Source: Enterobacter cloacae complex sp. ECNIH7
GTDB taxonomy: Bacteria > Pseudomonadota > Gammaproteobacteria > Enterobacterales > Enterobacteriaceae
Length of the DNA: 64,000 nucleotides
Assembly (NCBI RefSeq): GCF_002208095.1
Contig: NZ_CP017990.1
Location: forward strand, 1,426,001 to 1,490,000
Direction: 5' to 3'
Shown here piece after piece: positions 1 through 10,366 of the stretch. Position 1 is the stretch's first letter. Each line of letters begins with the position of its first letter. The notes beneath the pieces were generated by a model, which had not been told where the DNA came from, ran no database searches, and saw only the letters and a program-made list of their open reading frames with translations. The position numbers and the translations under genes are program-made.

Positions 1-172
1 TGTTATCCAGCTGGACGGTGTGGTGCTCATCGAAGCCCTGAGAGGCGGCCTCATGCCGCACGGCATCCAGGCTTTCCTGAAGTAATAACGGATCGTTTCC
101 AAGAAGCAGATACGCCGCGCGCAGCCCTTCTTTGAGCTGCGCGCGGAGTTGTTCAGGATACAGCCTGATCAT
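1..172 (-). CDS. holA: DNA polymerase III delta subunit, N-terminal part (cut by window edge)
   Basis: Only the first 57 codons are present; the gene runs off the left end. The reading begins [20 protein letters not shown] and continues through LLLGNDPLLLQES, which is the start of HolA as I know it from E. coli. HolA is the clamp-loader subunit that opens the beta sliding clamp on DNA. The ATG at 172-170 overlaps the lptE stop codon, so translation is probably coupled to lptE; a second ATG one codon upstream (175) is possible. The order leuS-lptE-holA is the conserved enterobacterial operon. Confidence 0.95.
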   Translation of the reverse strand, partial: MIRLYPEQLRAQLKEGLRAAYLLLGNDPLLLQESLDAVRHEAASQGFDEHHTVQLDN

Positions 173-741
173 CATTTACCCAGAGAGTTAGCAGCAGGAA
201 GCGTGCCGGCAACGGGTTTTTCAACAATGTCAGAGCCTTGTCTGGTAGACGCTGCAATACCTGGCAGTTTACGGATCAGCTGTTCCGCCGCCTTGTCGTA
301 CATTTCGTTGATGATAATCTGCTGTTCGGCATCTTTTGCCAGCGCCGTCTGCGGGTTATCGAAGAACGAACGGTACACTTTCGTGCTGATCGGATAGATG
401 TCTTTACCCGGGATCAGGACCGCTGCGTTGACCGTCAGCACCATCTGATATTCAGCTGTACGGCCATCCTGGAAGATAGAGGCCGTATCTCTCGACAGAC
501 CACTTCCTGTAACGCGCAGAGACGGTACATCCTGGCGCAGCGTTTGTTTCTCAACAAGCTCAACGCCGTTCAGACGCAGCTGATTACGAATTGCCCGGCT
601 GAGTGGACCATTCGGATCTGATGAGTCGAAAATCATCGTTTTCATCTCAGCAGGCACCGCCGTGGTATTGCGCAGGTGCCAGCCACAGCCGGCGGTGACA
701 AGCACCGCCAGTGATAAGAGTATTGTTGCCAGTTGTCGCAC
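172..741 (-). CDS. lptE: LPS-assembly lipoprotein LptE
   Basis: This 189-residue outer-membrane lipoprotein plugs the LptD barrel and helps insert lipopolysaccharide into the outer leaflet. The N-terminus is a lipoprotein signal: basic MRQ, a hydrophobic stretch, then TAGC with the lipidated cysteine at residue 19, followed by GWHLRNTT. The body contains the family signatures [21 protein letters not shown] and [13 protein letters not shown]. coli LptE is 193 residues; the difference lies in the variable C-terminal tail. It starts 14 bases after the leuS stop and overlaps the holA start, so it is the middle gene of a leuS-lptE-holA transcript. Confidence 0.96.
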   Translation of the reverse strand: MRQLATILLSLAVLVTAGCGWHLRNTTAVPAEMKTMIFDSSDPNGPLSRAIRNQLRLNGVELVEKQTLRQDVPSLRVTGSGLSRDTASIFQDGRTAEYQMVLTVNAAVLIPGKDIYPISTKVYRSFFDNPQTALAKDAEQQIIINEMYDKAAEQLIRKLPGIAASTRQGSDIVEKPVAGTLPAANSLGK

Positions 742-755
742 GTTTCCTCCCGCGC

Positions 756-3338
756 TTAGCCAACGACCAGATTGAGCAGTTTACCCGGTACGTAGATCAC
801 TTTACGTACGGTAACGCCCTCAAGATATTTTGCGACCAGAGGTTCCTGGCCCGCGCGCTCGCGAACCTGTTCTTCGGTTGCATCGACCGCCACGGTAATT
901 TTACCGCGGACTTTGCCGTTTACCTGGACCACAACCAGCGTCGTGTTTTCAACCATCGCTGATTCGTCAGCCTGCGGCCACGGCGCGTTGTCGATATCGC
1001 CTTCGCCTTTCAGCTCCTGCCACAGGGTGAAGCTGACGTGCGGAGTGAACGGGTTCAGCATGCGAACAACAGCAAGCAGCGCTTCACGCATTAAGGCACG
1101 ATCCTGCTCGCCGTCCTGCGGAGCCTTCGCCAGCTTGTTCATCAGTTCCATAATAGCCGCAATTGCGGTATTGAAGGTCTGACGACGACCAATATCATCG
1201 GTCACTTTCGCAATCGTTTTATGAACATCGCGACGCAGCGCCTGCTGATCTTCAGTCAGTGCGGCGGCGTTCAGCGCCGGGGCATCGCCCAGTGCAGTGT
1301 GTTCGTAAACCAGTTTCCAGACGCGTTTCAGGAAGCGGTTCGCCCCTTCCACGCCGGACTCCTGCCATTCCAGGGTCATGTCCGCCGGAGAGGCAAACAT
1401 CATGAACAGACGCACGGTATCCGCACCGTAACGCTCAACCATCACCTGCGGATCGATACCGTTGTTTTTCGACTTGGACATCTTGCTCATGCCGGTGTAG
1501 ACCAGTTCATGACCTTCGGCGTCTTTCGCCTTAACGATACGGCCCTTCTCGTCACGCTCGACGATCGCATCAACCGGTGAAACCCAGTTACGCTCGCCGT
1601 TGGCACCAACATAATAGAACGCATCTGCCAGCACCATGCCCTGACACAGCAGCTGTTTTGCTGGTTCGTCAGAGTTCACCATGCCTGCATCGCGCATCAG
1701 TTTGTGGAAGAAGCGGAAGTAGAGCAGGTGCATGATGGCGTGTTCGATGCCGCCGATATAGATATCAACCGGCAGCCAGTAGTTTGCCGCATCGGAATCG
1801 AGCATACCGTCCTGATACTGCGGGCAGGTGTAGCGCGCATAGTACCAGGATGACTCCATAAAGGTGTCAAAGGTGTCGGTTTCACGCAGCGCAGGCTGTC
1901 CGTTAACGGTGGTTTTTGCCCACTCAGGATCGGCTTTAATCGGGCTGGTGATACCGTCCATGACCACGTCTTCCGGCAGGATCACCGGGAGCTGATCTTC
2001 TGGCGTTGGCATCACGGTGCCATCTTCCAGCGTCACCATCGGGATTGGCGCACCCCAGTAACGCTGACGGGACACGCCCCAGTCGCGCAGACGGAAGTTA
2101 ACTTTACGTTCGCCCACGCCCAGAGAGGCCAGCTTATCGGCGATGGCGTTGAAGCCCTCTTCGAAGCTCAGACCGCTAAATTCACCGGAGTTGAACAGGG
2201 TGCCTTTTTCAGTCAGCGCGTGTTCAGACAGGTCTGGTTCTGAACCGTCAGCCGCCAGGATGACAGGCTTGATGGTCAGGCCATATTTGGTGGCAAATTC
2301 GTAGTCGCGCTGGTCGTGACCCGGAACAGCCATCACGGCGCCAGTGCCGTACTCCATCAGAACGAAGTTGGCGGCCCAGACAGGGATTGCTTCGCCTGTC
2401 AGTGGGTGAATGGCTTTAAAGCCGGTATCAACCCCTTTTTTCTCCATCGTCGCCATGTCGGCTTCGGCCACTTTGGTGTTGCGGCACTCATCGATGAATG
2501 ACGCCAGCTCCGGATTGTTTTCCGCCGCTTTCTGCGCCAGCGGATGACCTGCGGCTACGGCCAGGTAGGTCGCGCCCATGAAGGTGTCCGGACGGGTGGT
2601 GTAGACAGTCAGAGTCTGGTCGTAGTTCTCAACGTTGAAGGTAATCTCCACGCCTTCAGAACGGCCGATCCAGTTGCGCTGCATGGTCTTAACGGTATCT
2701 GGCCAGTGATCCAGGTTATCCAGATCGTTCAGCAGCTCATCAGCGTAAGCGGTGATTTTGATAAACCACTGTGGGATCTCTTTACGCTCAACTTTGGTGT
2801 CACAGCGCCAGCAGCAGCCGTCGATAACCTGTTCGTTCGCGAGAACGGTCTGGTCATTTGGACACCAGTTAACGGCAGAGGTCTTCTTATACACCAGGCC
2901 TTTTTTGTACAGCTCGGTGAAGAACTTCTGCTCCCAACGATAGTATTCCGGGGTACAGGTTGCCAGCTCGCGGCTCCAGTCATAGCCAAAGCCCAGCATT
3001 TTGAGCTGGTTTTTCATGTACGCGATGTTGTCGTACGTCCACGGCGCCGGAGCGGTGTTGTTTTTGACCGCCGCGCCTTCCGCAGGCAGACCGAACGCAT
3101 CCCAGCCGATAGGCTGCAGAACGTTTTTACCCAGCATGCGCTGGTAGCGTGCAATCACATCGCCGATGGTGTAGTTACGCACATGGCCCATGTGTAGTCG
3201 ACCAGAAGGATAGGGAAGCATCGACAGGCAGTAATACTTCTCTTTGCTCTCGTCTTCGGTTACTTCAAAGGTGCGCTTCTCGTCCCAGTGTTGCTGGACT
3301 TTTGATTCTATCTCTTCCGGGCGGTATTGCTCTTGCAT
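756..3338 (-). CDS. leuS: Leucyl-tRNA synthetase
   Basis: Class I aminoacyl-tRNA synthetase of 860 residues, the same length as in E. coli; it charges tRNA-Leu and hydrolyses mischarged products in an inserted editing (CP1) domain. The HIGH-type motif is HMGH at residues 49-52 within [11 protein letters not shown], and the KMSKS loop appears as [10 protein letters not shown] near residue 620. The frame is open 25 codons further upstream, but the start [20 protein letters not shown] matches the family start, so I place it at 3338. It is first in an operon with lptE and holA and divergent from ybeL. Confidence 0.97.
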   Translation of the reverse strand: MQEQYRPEEIESKVQQHWDEKRTFEVTEDESKEKYYCLSMLPYPSGRLHMGHVRNYTIGDVIARYQRMLGKNVLQPIGWDAFGLPAEGAAVKNNTAPAPWTYDNIAYMKNQLKMLGFGYDWSRELATCTPEYYRWEQKFFTELYKKGLVYKKTSAVNWCPNDQTVLANEQVIDGCCWRCDTKVERKEIPQWFIKITAYADELLNDLDNLDHWPDTVKTMQRNWIGRSEGVEITFNVENYDQTLTVYTTRPDTFMGATYLAVAAGHPLAQKAAENNPELASFIDECRNTKVAEADMATMEKKGVDTGFKAIHPLTGEAIPVWAANFVLMEYGTGAVMAVPGHDQRDYEFATKYGLTIKPVILAADGSEPDLSEHALTEKGTLFNSGEFSGLSFEEGFNAIADKLASLGVGERKVNFRLRDWGVSRQRYWGAPIPMVTLEDGTVMPTPEDQLPVILPEDVVMDGITSPIKADPEWAKTTVNGQPALRETDTFDTFMESSWYYARYTCPQYQDGMLDSDAANYWLPVDIYIGGIEHAIMHLLYFRFFHKLMRDAGMVNSDEPAKQLLCQGMVLADAFYYVGANGERNWVSPVDAIVERDEKGRIVKAKDAEGHELVYTGMSKMSKSKNNGIDPQVMVERYGADTVRLFMMFASPADMTLEWQESGVEGANRFLKRVWKLVYEHTALGDAPALNAAALTEDQQALRRDVHKTIAKVTDDIGRRQTFNTAIAAIMELMNKLAKAPQDGEQDRALMREALLAVVRMLNPFTPHVSFTLWQELKGEGDIDNAPWPQADESAMVENTTLVVVQVNGKVRGKITVAVDATEEQVRERAGQEPLVAKYLEGVTVRKVIYVPGKLLNLVVG

Positions 3339-3552
3339 GGCAGCCAGTGGTCCTGTTTTCAATACAGCTACAAATGTAGCCAATGGATGTGGTAATTCAG
3401 ATCCGCATAGCATAGCCCAAACGCCCGCGTCAAAACAGCCTTTCGCACAAATGCGCTTTGCAGGAATTTACCGGGTCTGTGCTTCACCTGACAAAGCGGC
3501 GATGAAATAAGGTCTATTATTAGAAATAGTTACTTACCCGGGAGGCAAAATG

Positions 3553-4035
3553 ATGAACAAGGTTGCTCAATTTTACCGCGAACTGGTGGCGACACTGACG
3601 GAACGGCTGCGTAACGGCGAGCGAGATATCGATGCGCTGGTGGAGCAGGCGCGTGCCCGCGTGACGCAAACGGGTGAGTTAACGCGAACCGAAGTGGAAG
3701 AGGTGACGCGCGCCGTGCGTCGCGATCTGGAAGAGTTCGCGCGCAGCTACCAGGAGAGTCAGGAGGAGGTCACGGACAGCGTTTTTATGCGGGTGATTAA
3801 AGAGAGCCTGTGGCAAGAGCTGGCCGACATCACGGATAAAACGCAGCTGGAGTGGCGCGAGGTCTTTCAGGATTTGAACCATCACGGTGTTTATCACAGT
3901 GGTGAGGTGGTCGGGTTGGGAAATCTGGTGTGTGAGAATTGCCACCACCATATTGCGGTATACACGCCGGATGTCCTGCCGCTGTGTCCGAAATGCGGCC
4001 ACGATCAGTTCCAGCGTCGGCCGTTTGAGCCCTAA
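3553..4035 (+). CDS. ybeL: YbeL, zinc-ribbon DUF1451 family protein
   Basis: A 160-residue soluble protein of unknown function conserved in enterobacteria. The N-terminal two thirds are highly charged and helical (for example DIDALVEQARARV and EEVTRAVRRDLEEF). The C-terminus carries a zinc-ribbon-like pair of CxxC motifs, CENC and CPKC, typical of the DUF1451/zf-ribbon group. Two ATGs are adjacent; GGAGG at 3541-3545 sits 4 bases from the first and 7 from the second, so the second (3553) is preferred and gives the E. coli length. It is a single gene, divergent from leuS and followed at once by the terminator-bearing repeat. No function can be assigned from sequence. Confidence 0.92.
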   Translation: MNKVAQFYRELVATLTERLRNGERDIDALVEQARARVTQTGELTRTEVEEVTRAVRRDLEEFARSYQESQEEVTDSVFMRVIKESLWQELADITDKTQLEWREVFQDLNHHGVYHSGEVVGLGNLVCENCHHHIAVYTPDVLPLCPKCGHDQFQRRPFEP

Positions 4036-4038
4036 ATA

Positions 4039-4218
4039 AAAGCAAAACGGCAACTATGTTGCCGTTTTTAGTGTTTGCCCCCTCTCCCCGTGGGAGAGGG
4101 CTGGTGTGAGGGCATCAGGCCGCACAAGGTCAAAGCAAAACGGCAACTATGTTGCCGTTTTTAGTGTTTGCCCCCTCTCCCCGTGGGAGAGGGCTGGTGT
4201 GAGGGCATCAGGCCGCAC
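4039..4218 (+). repeat. Tandem duplication of a composite terminator + palindrome repeat
   Basis: Two identical 87-base copies (4039-4125 and 4132-4218) lie with a 93-base period. Each copy has first an intrinsic terminator (stem ACGGCAAC/GTTGCCGT followed by a T-run) and then a GC-rich palindrome (CCCTCTCC/GGAGAGGG) ending in the tail GTGAGGGCATCAGGCCGCAC. The first copy begins right after the ybeL stop and would terminate ybeL. The second overlaps the last codons of rihA on the other strand. Related units occur at 15753, 34288, 52768 and, more loosely, 58058. Confidence 0.95.
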
Positions 4219-5149
4219 TATAGTAAGCCAGTCTCTCCGCCAGCAAATCCACAAACGCCTCGCGATCGATATCTACCATCACCGTGGTATTCGCTTTATT
4301 CCCCGTCAGCGAGTAGTAATCCACCACCGTCATTCCCTGGGTGTATTTTCCCTGCGTCTCAACACCAACCCATCTGTCCACCGTGGTGAACATCTCCGGC
4401 TTCAGTAGCCAGGCAATGGTGCACGGGTCGTGCAGCGGCGCGCCGTGGAAGCCCCACTTCTCGGCTTTGTGATACTCCATAAAGAAGTCGAGCAGTTCGG
4501 CCACGGTTGTCGCGACCGTATTACCCACGGAGCGGAAGCGCTCAATATCGTCCGCCATAATCTGCGCGCGGTGGGTAACGTCCAGTCCCGCCATTACAAT
4601 CGGTAAGCCGGACTGGAAGACAATTTCCGCGGCTTCCGGGTCGACAAAGATGTTGAACTCCGCCGCAGGCGTCCAGTTCCCCAGCCCCATTGCCCCGCCC
4701 ATAATCACAATTCGGGCAATTTTATTATGCAGCTCAGGATGGCTGTTCAGCAGCAGCGCAACGTTGGTTTGCGGTCCTGTTGCCACCAGCGTTACCGGTT
4801 CTGCACTCTCACGTAGAACCTTCGCCATCAGCTCCACGGCGGTACAGTTTTGCGGCGTGAAGCCCGGCTCCGGCAGTGCCGGACCGTCCAGCCCGCTTTC
4901 ACCATGAACGTTGTCGGCAATAATCAGCTCGCGCATCAGCGGCTTCACGGCCCCGCCGGCGACAGGAATATCGGTGCGTTTGAGCAGCGTGAGCATGCGC
5001 AGCACGTTGCGCAGGGTTTTGTCTGGCGTCTGGTTTCCGGCGGACGAGGTGACGGCTTTTACCTCGAGTTCAGGGGAGGCAAGAGCGAGGACGAGCGCGA
5101 TCGCGTCGTCATGACCCGGATCGCAATCGAGAATAATAGGCTGTGCCAT
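4208..5149 (-). CDS. rihA: Pyrimidine-specific ribonucleoside hydrolase RihA
   Basis: Cytosolic nucleoside hydrolase that cleaves cytidine and uridine to base and ribose for salvage. The N-terminal calcium-binding signature of the inosine/uridine hydrolase family, DCDPGHDDA, is at residues 8-16, and the family sequences [14 protein letters not shown] and [14 protein letters not shown] follow. The start [15 protein letters not shown] (5149) is chosen to match E. coli RihA (311 residues); the frame is open four codons further. The protein is 313 residues. Its last codons (about SAA-stop) are written by the end of the second copy of the 4039-4218 repeat, so the C-terminus differs from the E. coli form, which ends near KFYA. 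Confidence 0.95.
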   Translation of the reverse strand: MAQPIILDCDPGHDDAIALVLALASPELEVKAVTSSAGNQTPDKTLRNVLRMLTLLKRTDIPVAGGAVKPLMRELIIADNVHGESGLDGPALPEPGFTPQNCTAVELMAKVLRESAEPVTLVATGPQTNVALLLNSHPELHNKIARIVIMGGAMGLGNWTPAAEFNIFVDPEAAEIVFQSGLPIVMAGLDVTHRAQIMADDIERFRSVGNTVATTVAELLDFFMEYHKAEKWGFHGAPLHDPCTIAWLLKPEMFTTVDRWVGVETQGKYTQGMTVVDYYSLTGNKANTTVMVDIDREAFVDLLAERLAYYSAA

Positions 5150-5269
5150 AGCGTTCTCCATACGTAGCGTTATTTTGTGACAAGGTTAACGCTGCAATGT
5201 GACGCCGACGAGAGGAACTGAGTGAAAGCGTGAAGCAGTGCGCAATCCGCAGATTGCGCACCGGGAAGG

Positions 5270-5995
5270 TTAGTGCAGGATTTTCGCAAGGAAATCTTTC
5301 GCACGCTCGGATTTCGGGTTAGCGAAGAACTCTTCTTTCGGTGAGTCTTCGACAATTTTCCCTTCGTCCATAAAGATCACGCGGTTGGCCACTTTACGGG
5401 CGAAGCCCATTTCGTGGGTCACCACCATCATGGTCATCCCTTCGTGAGCCAGCTCGACCATTACATCCAGCACTTCGTTGATCATCTCTGGATCGAGCGC
5501 CGACGTTGGCTCATCAAACAGCATTGCCACCGGATCCATACACAGCGCGCGGGCGATCGCCACACGCTGCTGTTGGCCGCCAGAAAGCTGTGCCGGGAAC
5601 TTATCGGCATGCGCCGAAAGCCCAACGCGTTCCAGCAGCTTCAGACCTTTCTCGCGCGACGCTTTTTTATCACGCTTAAGCACTTTTACCTGCGCCAGCG
5701 TCAGGTTCTCAATAATGGAGAGGTGAGGGAACAGCTCAAAATGCTGGAACACCATGCCAACGTGAGAGCGAAGCTGAGCGAGGTTGGTTTTCTTGTCGTT
5801 GACCTTGGTGCCGTTGACGACGATCTCACCCTGCTGCACCGGCTCCAGTCCGTTGACGGTTTTGATCAGCGTCGATTTACCGGAGCCGGACGGCCCGCAC
5901 ACCACCACCACGTCGCCTTTCTTGACTTCGGTGGAGCAGTCGGTCAGCACCTGAAAGTGCCCATACCATTTAGAAACATTTTTCAGGGAAATCAT
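5270..5995 (-). CDS. gltL: Glutamate/aspartate ABC transporter, ATP-binding subunit
   Basis: A 241-residue ATPase of the polar amino-acid uptake family that powers GltJK-mediated import of glutamate and aspartate. Walker A is GPSGSGKST (around residues 34-42), the ABC signature is [15 protein letters not shown], Walker B is [14 protein letters not shown], and the switch histidine lies in VVTHEMGF. Its ATG overlaps the gltK stop by one base, as expected for the last gene of gltIJKL. About 120 bases separate its end from the rihA start, and no strong terminator is obvious there. Confidence 0.97.
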   Translation of the reverse strand: MISLKNVSKWYGHFQVLTDCSTEVKKGDVVVVCGPSGSGKSTLIKTVNGLEPVQQGEIVVNGTKVNDKKTNLAQLRSHVGMVFQHFELFPHLSIIENLTLAQVKVLKRDKKASREKGLKLLERVGLSAHADKFPAQLSGGQQQRVAIARALCMDPVAMLFDEPTSALDPEMINEVLDVMVELAHEGMTMMVVTHEMGFARKVANRVIFMDEGKIVEDSPKEEFFANPKSERAKDFLAKILH

Positions 5996-6669
5996 TATAC
6001 CGTCCTTTTCTTCAGCCAGCTGACCAACAGCGACGCGCTTAAACTAATCACAAAATAGACCGCACCCGCGAAGAGCACCATTTCGACCTGCGTACCATCA
6101 CGTTCACCGATGGTTGACGCGGTACGGAAGAAGTCTGCCAGACTCAGAACGTAGACCAGCGAGGTATCCTGGAACAGCACGATGCCCTGGGTCAGCAGGA
6201 GCGGAACCATGGCGCGAAACGCCTGCGGCAGAATAATGAGCTGCATGGACTGCCAGTGCGTCATTCCCAGCGCCAGCGCGGCGCTGGATTGCCCGCGGGA
6301 GATACTCTGAATGCCCGCTCGGATAATCTCCGAGTAGTAAGCGGCCTCGAACATTGAGAACGCCACCATGGCGGAGATCAGACGGATATCGGTTTTCGGC
6401 GAAAGCCCCAGCACGTTCTGCAGGAAACCGGGCACAATCAGGTAAAACCACAGCAGCACCATCACCAGCGGGATGGAACGGAACACGTTAACGTAGGCGG
6501 TCGCAAACCAGGCGAGCGGCTTAAAGCTCGACAGGCGCATGACGGCCAGCAGGGTGCCCCAGACGATACCAATGATGATGGCAATAACGGTGATTTTTAA
6601 GGTAATCACCAGGCCATCAAGCAGGTAAGGCATGGATGGAACGATAGAACTCCAGTCAAATTCGTACAT
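5995..6669 (-). CDS. gltK: Glutamate/aspartate ABC transporter, permease subunit GltK
   Basis: A 224-residue inner-membrane permease of the HisM type. The conserved EAA loop that contacts the ATPase is visible as [26 protein letters not shown], and the sequence shows about five hydrophobic segments. It pairs with GltJ to form the channel. It begins at the last base of gltJ and overlaps gltL by one base, so the three genes are translated as a tight block. The length equals E. coli GltK. Confidence 0.96.
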   Translation of the reverse strand: MYEFDWSSIVPSMPYLLDGLVITLKITVIAIIIGIVWGTLLAVMRLSSFKPLAWFATAYVNVFRSIPLVMVLLWFYLIVPGFLQNVLGLSPKTDIRLISAMVAFSMFEAAYYSEIIRAGIQSISRGQSSAALALGMTHWQSMQLIILPQAFRAMVPLLLTQGIVLFQDTSLVYVLSLADFFRTASTIGERDGTQVEMVLFAGAVYFVISLSASLLVSWLKKRTV

Positions 6670-7409
6670 TATTTGCCCCCCAGATTACCCGGCAGGCGGA
6701 TTTTGCGTTCAACCAGGTTCATCACCAGCATGATGAAAGCGTTAATCAGAACATACGCGAGCGTAATCGCGGTGAAGGATTCCCACGCGTGAGCGGAGTA
6801 ATCCAGCAGCTTGCCCGCCTGCGCGGCCATGTCGACCAGGCCGATAGTCGAGGCGATGGCCGAGTTTTTCACCAGGTTCATCATCTCGGAGGTCATCGGC
6901 GGAACGATAACGCGGTAGGCGTTAGGCAGCAGCACGTAGCGGTAGGTTTGGGGCAGTGTCAGGCCCATTGCCAGGCCCGCGTTTTTTTGTCCACGCGGCA
7001 ATGACTGAATGGCGGCACGCACCTGCTCGCAAACGCGCGCAGCGGTAAACAGCCCCAGACACATCATGGAGGAGACAAAGAACTGCACGTTCGGATCCAG
7101 CTCCGACTTGAACCACATGCCAATATTTTCCGGCAGCAGTTCCGGGATGACCAGATACCAGGTAAAGAATTGCACGATCAGCGGAACGTTACGGAACAGT
7201 TCCACATACAGGGTGCCAAGCGTTGAAAGAAAACGGTTAGGGACGGTGCGCAGAATACCGAACAGAGAACCGACAAGAAACGCGATAATCCACGCCGTTA
7301 TCGATAGTGCCACGGTGACCTGAAAGCCGCTCCACAGCCAGCCAAGATAGGTGGTGTTGCCGAACGGGGCTTGTTGCAGGAATATGCCCCAGTTCCAGTC
7401 TATTGACAT
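6669..7409 (-). CDS. gltJ: Glutamate/aspartate ABC transporter, permease subunit GltJ
   Basis: A 246-residue inner-membrane permease, partner of GltK. The start [17 protein letters not shown] at 7409 is the family start; the longer open frame upstream reads through the SroC region and is not coding. The EAA-type loop is [27 protein letters not shown]. Several hydrophobic helices are present (for example [20 protein letters not shown]). The gene lies downstream of gltI, separated by the SroC RNA with its terminator, so part of gltIJKL transcription is expected to end before gltJ. Confidence 0.96.
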   Translation of the reverse strand: MSIDWNWGIFLQQAPFGNTTYLGWLWSGFQVTVALSITAWIIAFLVGSLFGILRTVPNRFLSTLGTLYVELFRNVPLIVQFFTWYLVIPELLPENIGMWFKSELDPNVQFFVSSMMCLGLFTAARVCEQVRAAIQSLPRGQKNAGLAMGLTLPQTYRYVLLPNAYRVIVPPMTSEMMNLVKNSAIASTIGLVDMAAQAGKLLDYSAHAWESFTAITLAYVLINAFIMLVMNLVERKIRLPGNLGGK

Positions 7410-7421
7410 AATAAACTCCAG

Positions 7422-7564
7422 AAAAAAAAGGGTAGCAGCGCTACCCTCGAAGATTGGTGAGAAGCTCATTTTTCGCGCTGAGTGGGGAACGACCACTCAA
7501 CGTATAGTCTGTCCATGCTTCCCGACAATCGAGAGGGCAGGAGTTCCCGCCCCTGTAGTTCTAA
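7422..7564 (-). ncRNA. sroC: SroC small RNA (gltI-gltJ intercistronic), ending in a terminator
   Basis: In E. coli the gltI-gltJ gap gives rise to SroC, a decay product that acts as a sponge for the GcvB RNA. Here the gap is about 155 bases and ends, on the minus strand, in a clear intrinsic terminator: stem GGGTAGC/GCTACCC (7430-7436 with 7440-7446) followed by eight Ts (7429-7422). A second hairpin candidate lies in the GC-rich GGGGCGGGAACTCCTGCCC stretch. The call rests on position, length and terminator; the 5' end is not defined by sequence. Confidence 0.7.
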
Positions 7565-8470
7565 TTAGTTAAGAGCCTTGTCGTTTGGAGATTTGAACAG
7601 CGCTTTCATGTCGTCAGACAGTTCAAAATTCATGTTCAGGTTTTTTGGTGGAATCGGGTTCTTGAACCATTTGTCGAACCATTTCTCCGCTTCGCCGGAG
7701 GTCTGCACCTGAGCGATGGTGTCATCGATCAGCTTTTTGAACTGCGGATCGTCTTTACGCAGCATACAGCCGTAGGCTTCTTTGGACTGCGCGGTACCGA
7801 CGATATCCCAGTTGTCTGGTTTTTTCGCTTTCGCACGTTCGCCCGCCAGCAGAGCATCATCCATCATAAACGCGACGGCACGACCGCTTTCCAGGGTACG
7901 GAAGGAGTCGCCATGGTCTTTCGCGCTGATGATGCGCATATCCATTTTCTTCTCGTCGTTCAGCTTGTGCAGCAGCACTTCTGACGTCGTACCAGAGGTC
8001 ACAACAACCGCTTTGCCTTTCAGGTCAGCGAAGTCTTTGATCTCGCCGCCTTTCTTCGTCAGCAGACGGGTGCCCACGACAAAGATGGTGTCAGAGAAGG
8101 CAGCCTGTTTCTGACGCTCGAGGTTGTTGGTGGTGGAGCCACACTCGAAGTCAAAGGTGCCGTTTTGCAGCAGTGGAATACGGTTCTGTGAAGTGATTGG
8201 GATCAGCTTCACCTGCAGGTCAGGTTTGTTCAGCTTTTTCTTCACAGCTTCAACGATGGCGTTGGAGTAATCCTGTGAATAGCCCACGACTTTTTGCGTG
8301 TTGTCGTAGTAAGAGAACGGGACAGAAGATTCACGGTGGCCGACCACGATGACGCCGTTTTTGGCAATCTTGTCGAGAGTGCTGCCTGCTGCCGGAGCAT
8401 CTTCAGCGTGAACCACGCCTGCAGACATTCCCATAACCAGCATTGCTGTGGCCAGTTTACGTAATTGCAT
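7565..8470 (-). CDS. gltI: Glutamate/aspartate periplasmic binding protein
   Basis: A 301-residue periplasmic solute-binding protein, the substrate-capture part of the GltIJKL importer. The start MQLRKLATAMLVMGMSAG (8470) is chosen because AAGGAG lies upstream at the right distance and the result is a classic Sec signal peptide ending near VHA at residue 22; the upstream in-frame codons lack this. Type 3 binding-protein signatures VVGHRESSVPFSYYD and YSQDYSNAIVEAVKKKL are present, as is FECGSTTNN. The leader contains a C/A-rich GcvB-type target at 8511-8528. First gene of gltIJKL. Confidence 0.96.
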   Translation of the reverse strand: MQLRKLATAMLVMGMSAGVVHAEDAPAAGSTLDKIAKNGVIVVGHRESSVPFSYYDNTQKVVGYSQDYSNAIVEAVKKKLNKPDLQVKLIPITSQNRIPLLQNGTFDFECGSTTNNLERQKQAAFSDTIFVVGTRLLTKKGGEIKDFADLKGKAVVVTSGTTSEVLLHKLNDEKKMDMRIISAKDHGDSFRTLESGRAVAFMMDDALLAGERAKAKKPDNWDIVGTAQSKEAYGCMLRKDDPQFKKLIDDTIAQVQTSGEAEKWFDKWFKNPIPPKNLNMNFELSDDMKALFKSPNDKALN

Positions 8471-8510
8471 ACCCAACTCCTTTTTTATCAGCGCCAGCGA
8501 CGCATTGATA

Positions 8511-8528
8511 CCCATTGTGATGTTGTTA
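8511..8528 (-). promoter_or_regulatory. Probable GcvB small-RNA target in the gltI leader
   Basis: The minus-strand leader of gltI has the C/A-rich stretch TAACAACATCACAATGGG about 41-58 bases before the start codon. GcvB is known to repress gltI by pairing its G/U-rich R1 loop with a C/A-rich element at roughly -57 to -45, and this element sits there. Function is inferred from composition and position. Confidence 0.65.
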
Positions 8529-8785
8529 TATCTCGCGCAGTGCGAGTGCAGTGTTATGCAAGCTTGTTAACATTTAGTCTGGCTTAATGTAAAGATTTTG
8601 CTGCGTTATTGTTTATTTTTGCGAAGCGCGCCGCACCATTCAGAGGCAAATATCTCCCGTTGCACCGTTTCGGTGCTGCCGATGATCTACGCTGGTGCGA
8701 CAAAGTTGCACGCTAAGCCAAACTGCGTTTACCTGAATAAACAAAGCAATAGGCGTGCCAGAATGGGAATCTGGAGAAAATTGTC

Positions 8786-8807
8786 GGGTGGCGGCTACGC
8801 CACCCGG
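8786..8807. repeat. REP-like hairpin in the lnt-gltI gap (8471-8822)
   Basis: The stem CGGGTGGCG (8786-8794) pairs perfectly with CGCCACCCG (8799-8807) around a GCTA loop, a typical REP-type extragenic palindrome, placed just after the lnt stop. It has no T-run but can stabilise the lnt mRNA end. The rest of the 352-base gap holds the gltI leader and, presumably, its promoter upstream of 8530; I see no other gene there. Confidence 0.75.
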
Positions 8808-8822
8808 CAACAGAAGGAAAGG

Positions 8823-10361
8823 TTATTTACGACGCTGACGCAGGCTCATCAGCACCGCGCCAAAGCCGAACAGCGCGGTCAGTACCCACAGCGGCCAGTT
8901 GCCGGTGCGCGCGTATGGCGTCAGCCCCGTGGTTGGCGTGACTTTAGTGGTCAGTACCTCGCGGGTAAACTGCGGGATCATCGCCTGAATCTCGCCCTGC
9001 GGACCAATCACAGCGGTGATGCCGTTGTTGGTGCTGCGCAGCAGCGGACGCGCCAGCTCCAGAGAGCGCATACGTGCCATCTGGAAGTGCTGCCACGGCC
9101 CGATTGATTTACCAAACCAGGCATCGTTGGAGATGGTCAGCAGATAGTCGGTATCCGGGCGGAAGTTATCGCGTACCTGCTCGCCGAGAATGATTTCGTA
9201 GCAGATGGCCGCCGTCAGGGCCAGGCCGTGCGCGTGCAGCTGAGGCTGTACGTAAGGGCCGCGGCTGAAAGAGGACATCGGCAGGTCAAAGAACGGGGCC
9301 AGCGGGCGCAGAATCGACTCCAGCGGGACAAATTCACCAAACGGCACCAGGTGGTTCTTGTTGTACCGGTCAGTGGAGTGGTAGCTGTACTCGCTATCTT
9401 TCCCGAGCGTAATGATGCTGTTGTAGGTGTCGTAGCGGTTGTGCTGATTCAGACGCGCATCGACAATCCCGGTGATCAGGGTGCTGCCGCGCGCCAGCAG
9501 CAGGTCGTTCATCATGTTGAGGAACGGCTGCTGGTTGAGCTCCAGATCGGGAATGGCAGACTCCGGCCAGATAATCAGCTGTGATTTTCCCATCACCTCT
9601 TCGGTGGCGTTGGCGTAGATCTTCAGCGTATTCAGCAGCTCTTTCTCGTCCCACTTCATGGACTGCGGGATGTTCCCCTGCACCATGGACACCTGCAGGG
9701 TGCGCTCTGGCTCGGGCGTGAACCACTGGATATAGCGCAGCGGGAAGGGCAGGGCAAACAGCACCAGCGCCACAGCCAGCGGCTTCCAGCAGCGTGTGAC
9801 CAGCGCTAATACCAGCAGGCCGCTCACCACCATCAGCAGGAAGTTGATGGCCTCAACGCCCATTACCGGCGCCAGCCCCTTCAGGGGGCCGTCAATCTGG
9901 CTGTAGCCGAACTGTAGCCACGGGAAGCCCGTCAGCACCCAGCCGCGAAGGAACTCGGTTATTTGCCAGACCACCGGCGCGGCAATGGCGACGCGCAGCC
10001 AGGTGGTTTTTGGCCACAGGCGAGAAAGGATGCCGGCGAACAGACCGGTATAGAGCGAGAGATACGCGGCGAGCAATACCACCAGGAAGACGTTTACCGG
10101 GCCAGGCATACCGCCAAACTGGGCGATGCTGACATAAACCCAGTTGATGCCTGAGCCAAACAGCCCCAGTCCCCAGAAGTAACCGATGGCCGCAGCCTGT
10201 ACCGGACGACGATTCAGGGTCAGGCCCTGAAGCCCCATCAGGGAGAGAATAGCCGCAGGCCAGATATCGTAAGGAGAAAAAGCCAGCGTACCGCTGGCTC
10301 CGAGTAACAGCGCCAGCAGCAAACGGACGCGCTGGCGTTCAAGCAGTGGGGCAAATGCCAT
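8823..10361 (-). CDS. lnt: Apolipoprotein N-acyltransferase
   Basis: Integral inner-membrane enzyme (512 residues, the E. coli length) that adds the third acyl chain to lipoproteins, needed before Lol sorting. The N-terminal half has about seven hydrophobic helices; the periplasmic C-terminal half is a nitrilase-like domain. The catalytic triad positions are present: Glu267 in IIWPESAIP, the lysine in [11 protein letters not shown] and the cysteine in AAICYEI. It starts five bases after corC ends, so it is the last gene of ybeZ-ybeY-corC-lnt. The product acts directly on lipoproteins such as LptE and ChiQ encoded in this window. Confidence 0.97.
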   Translation of the reverse strand: MAFAPLLERQRVRLLLALLLGASGTLAFSPYDIWPAAILSLMGLQGLTLNRRPVQAAAIGYFWGLGLFGSGINWVYVSIAQFGGMPGPVNVFLVVLLAAYLSLYTGLFAGILSRLWPKTTWLRVAIAAPVVWQITEFLRGWVLTGFPWLQFGYSQIDGPLKGLAPVMGVEAINFLLMVVSGLLVLALVTRCWKPLAVALVLFALPFPLRYIQWFTPEPERTLQVSMVQGNIPQSMKWDEKELLNTLKIYANATEEVMGKSQLIIWPESAIPDLELNQQPFLNMMNDLLLARGSTLITGIVDARLNQHNRYDTYNSIITLGKDSEYSYHSTDRYNKNHLVPFGEFVPLESILRPLAPFFDLPMSSFSRGPYVQPQLHAHGLALTAAICYEIILGEQVRDNFRPDTDYLLTISNDAWFGKSIGPWQHFQMARMRSLELARPLLRSTNNGITAVIGPQGEIQAMIPQFTREVLTTKVTPTTGLTPYARTGNWPLWVLTALFGFGAVLMSLRQRRK

Positions 10362-10366
10362 TTACA

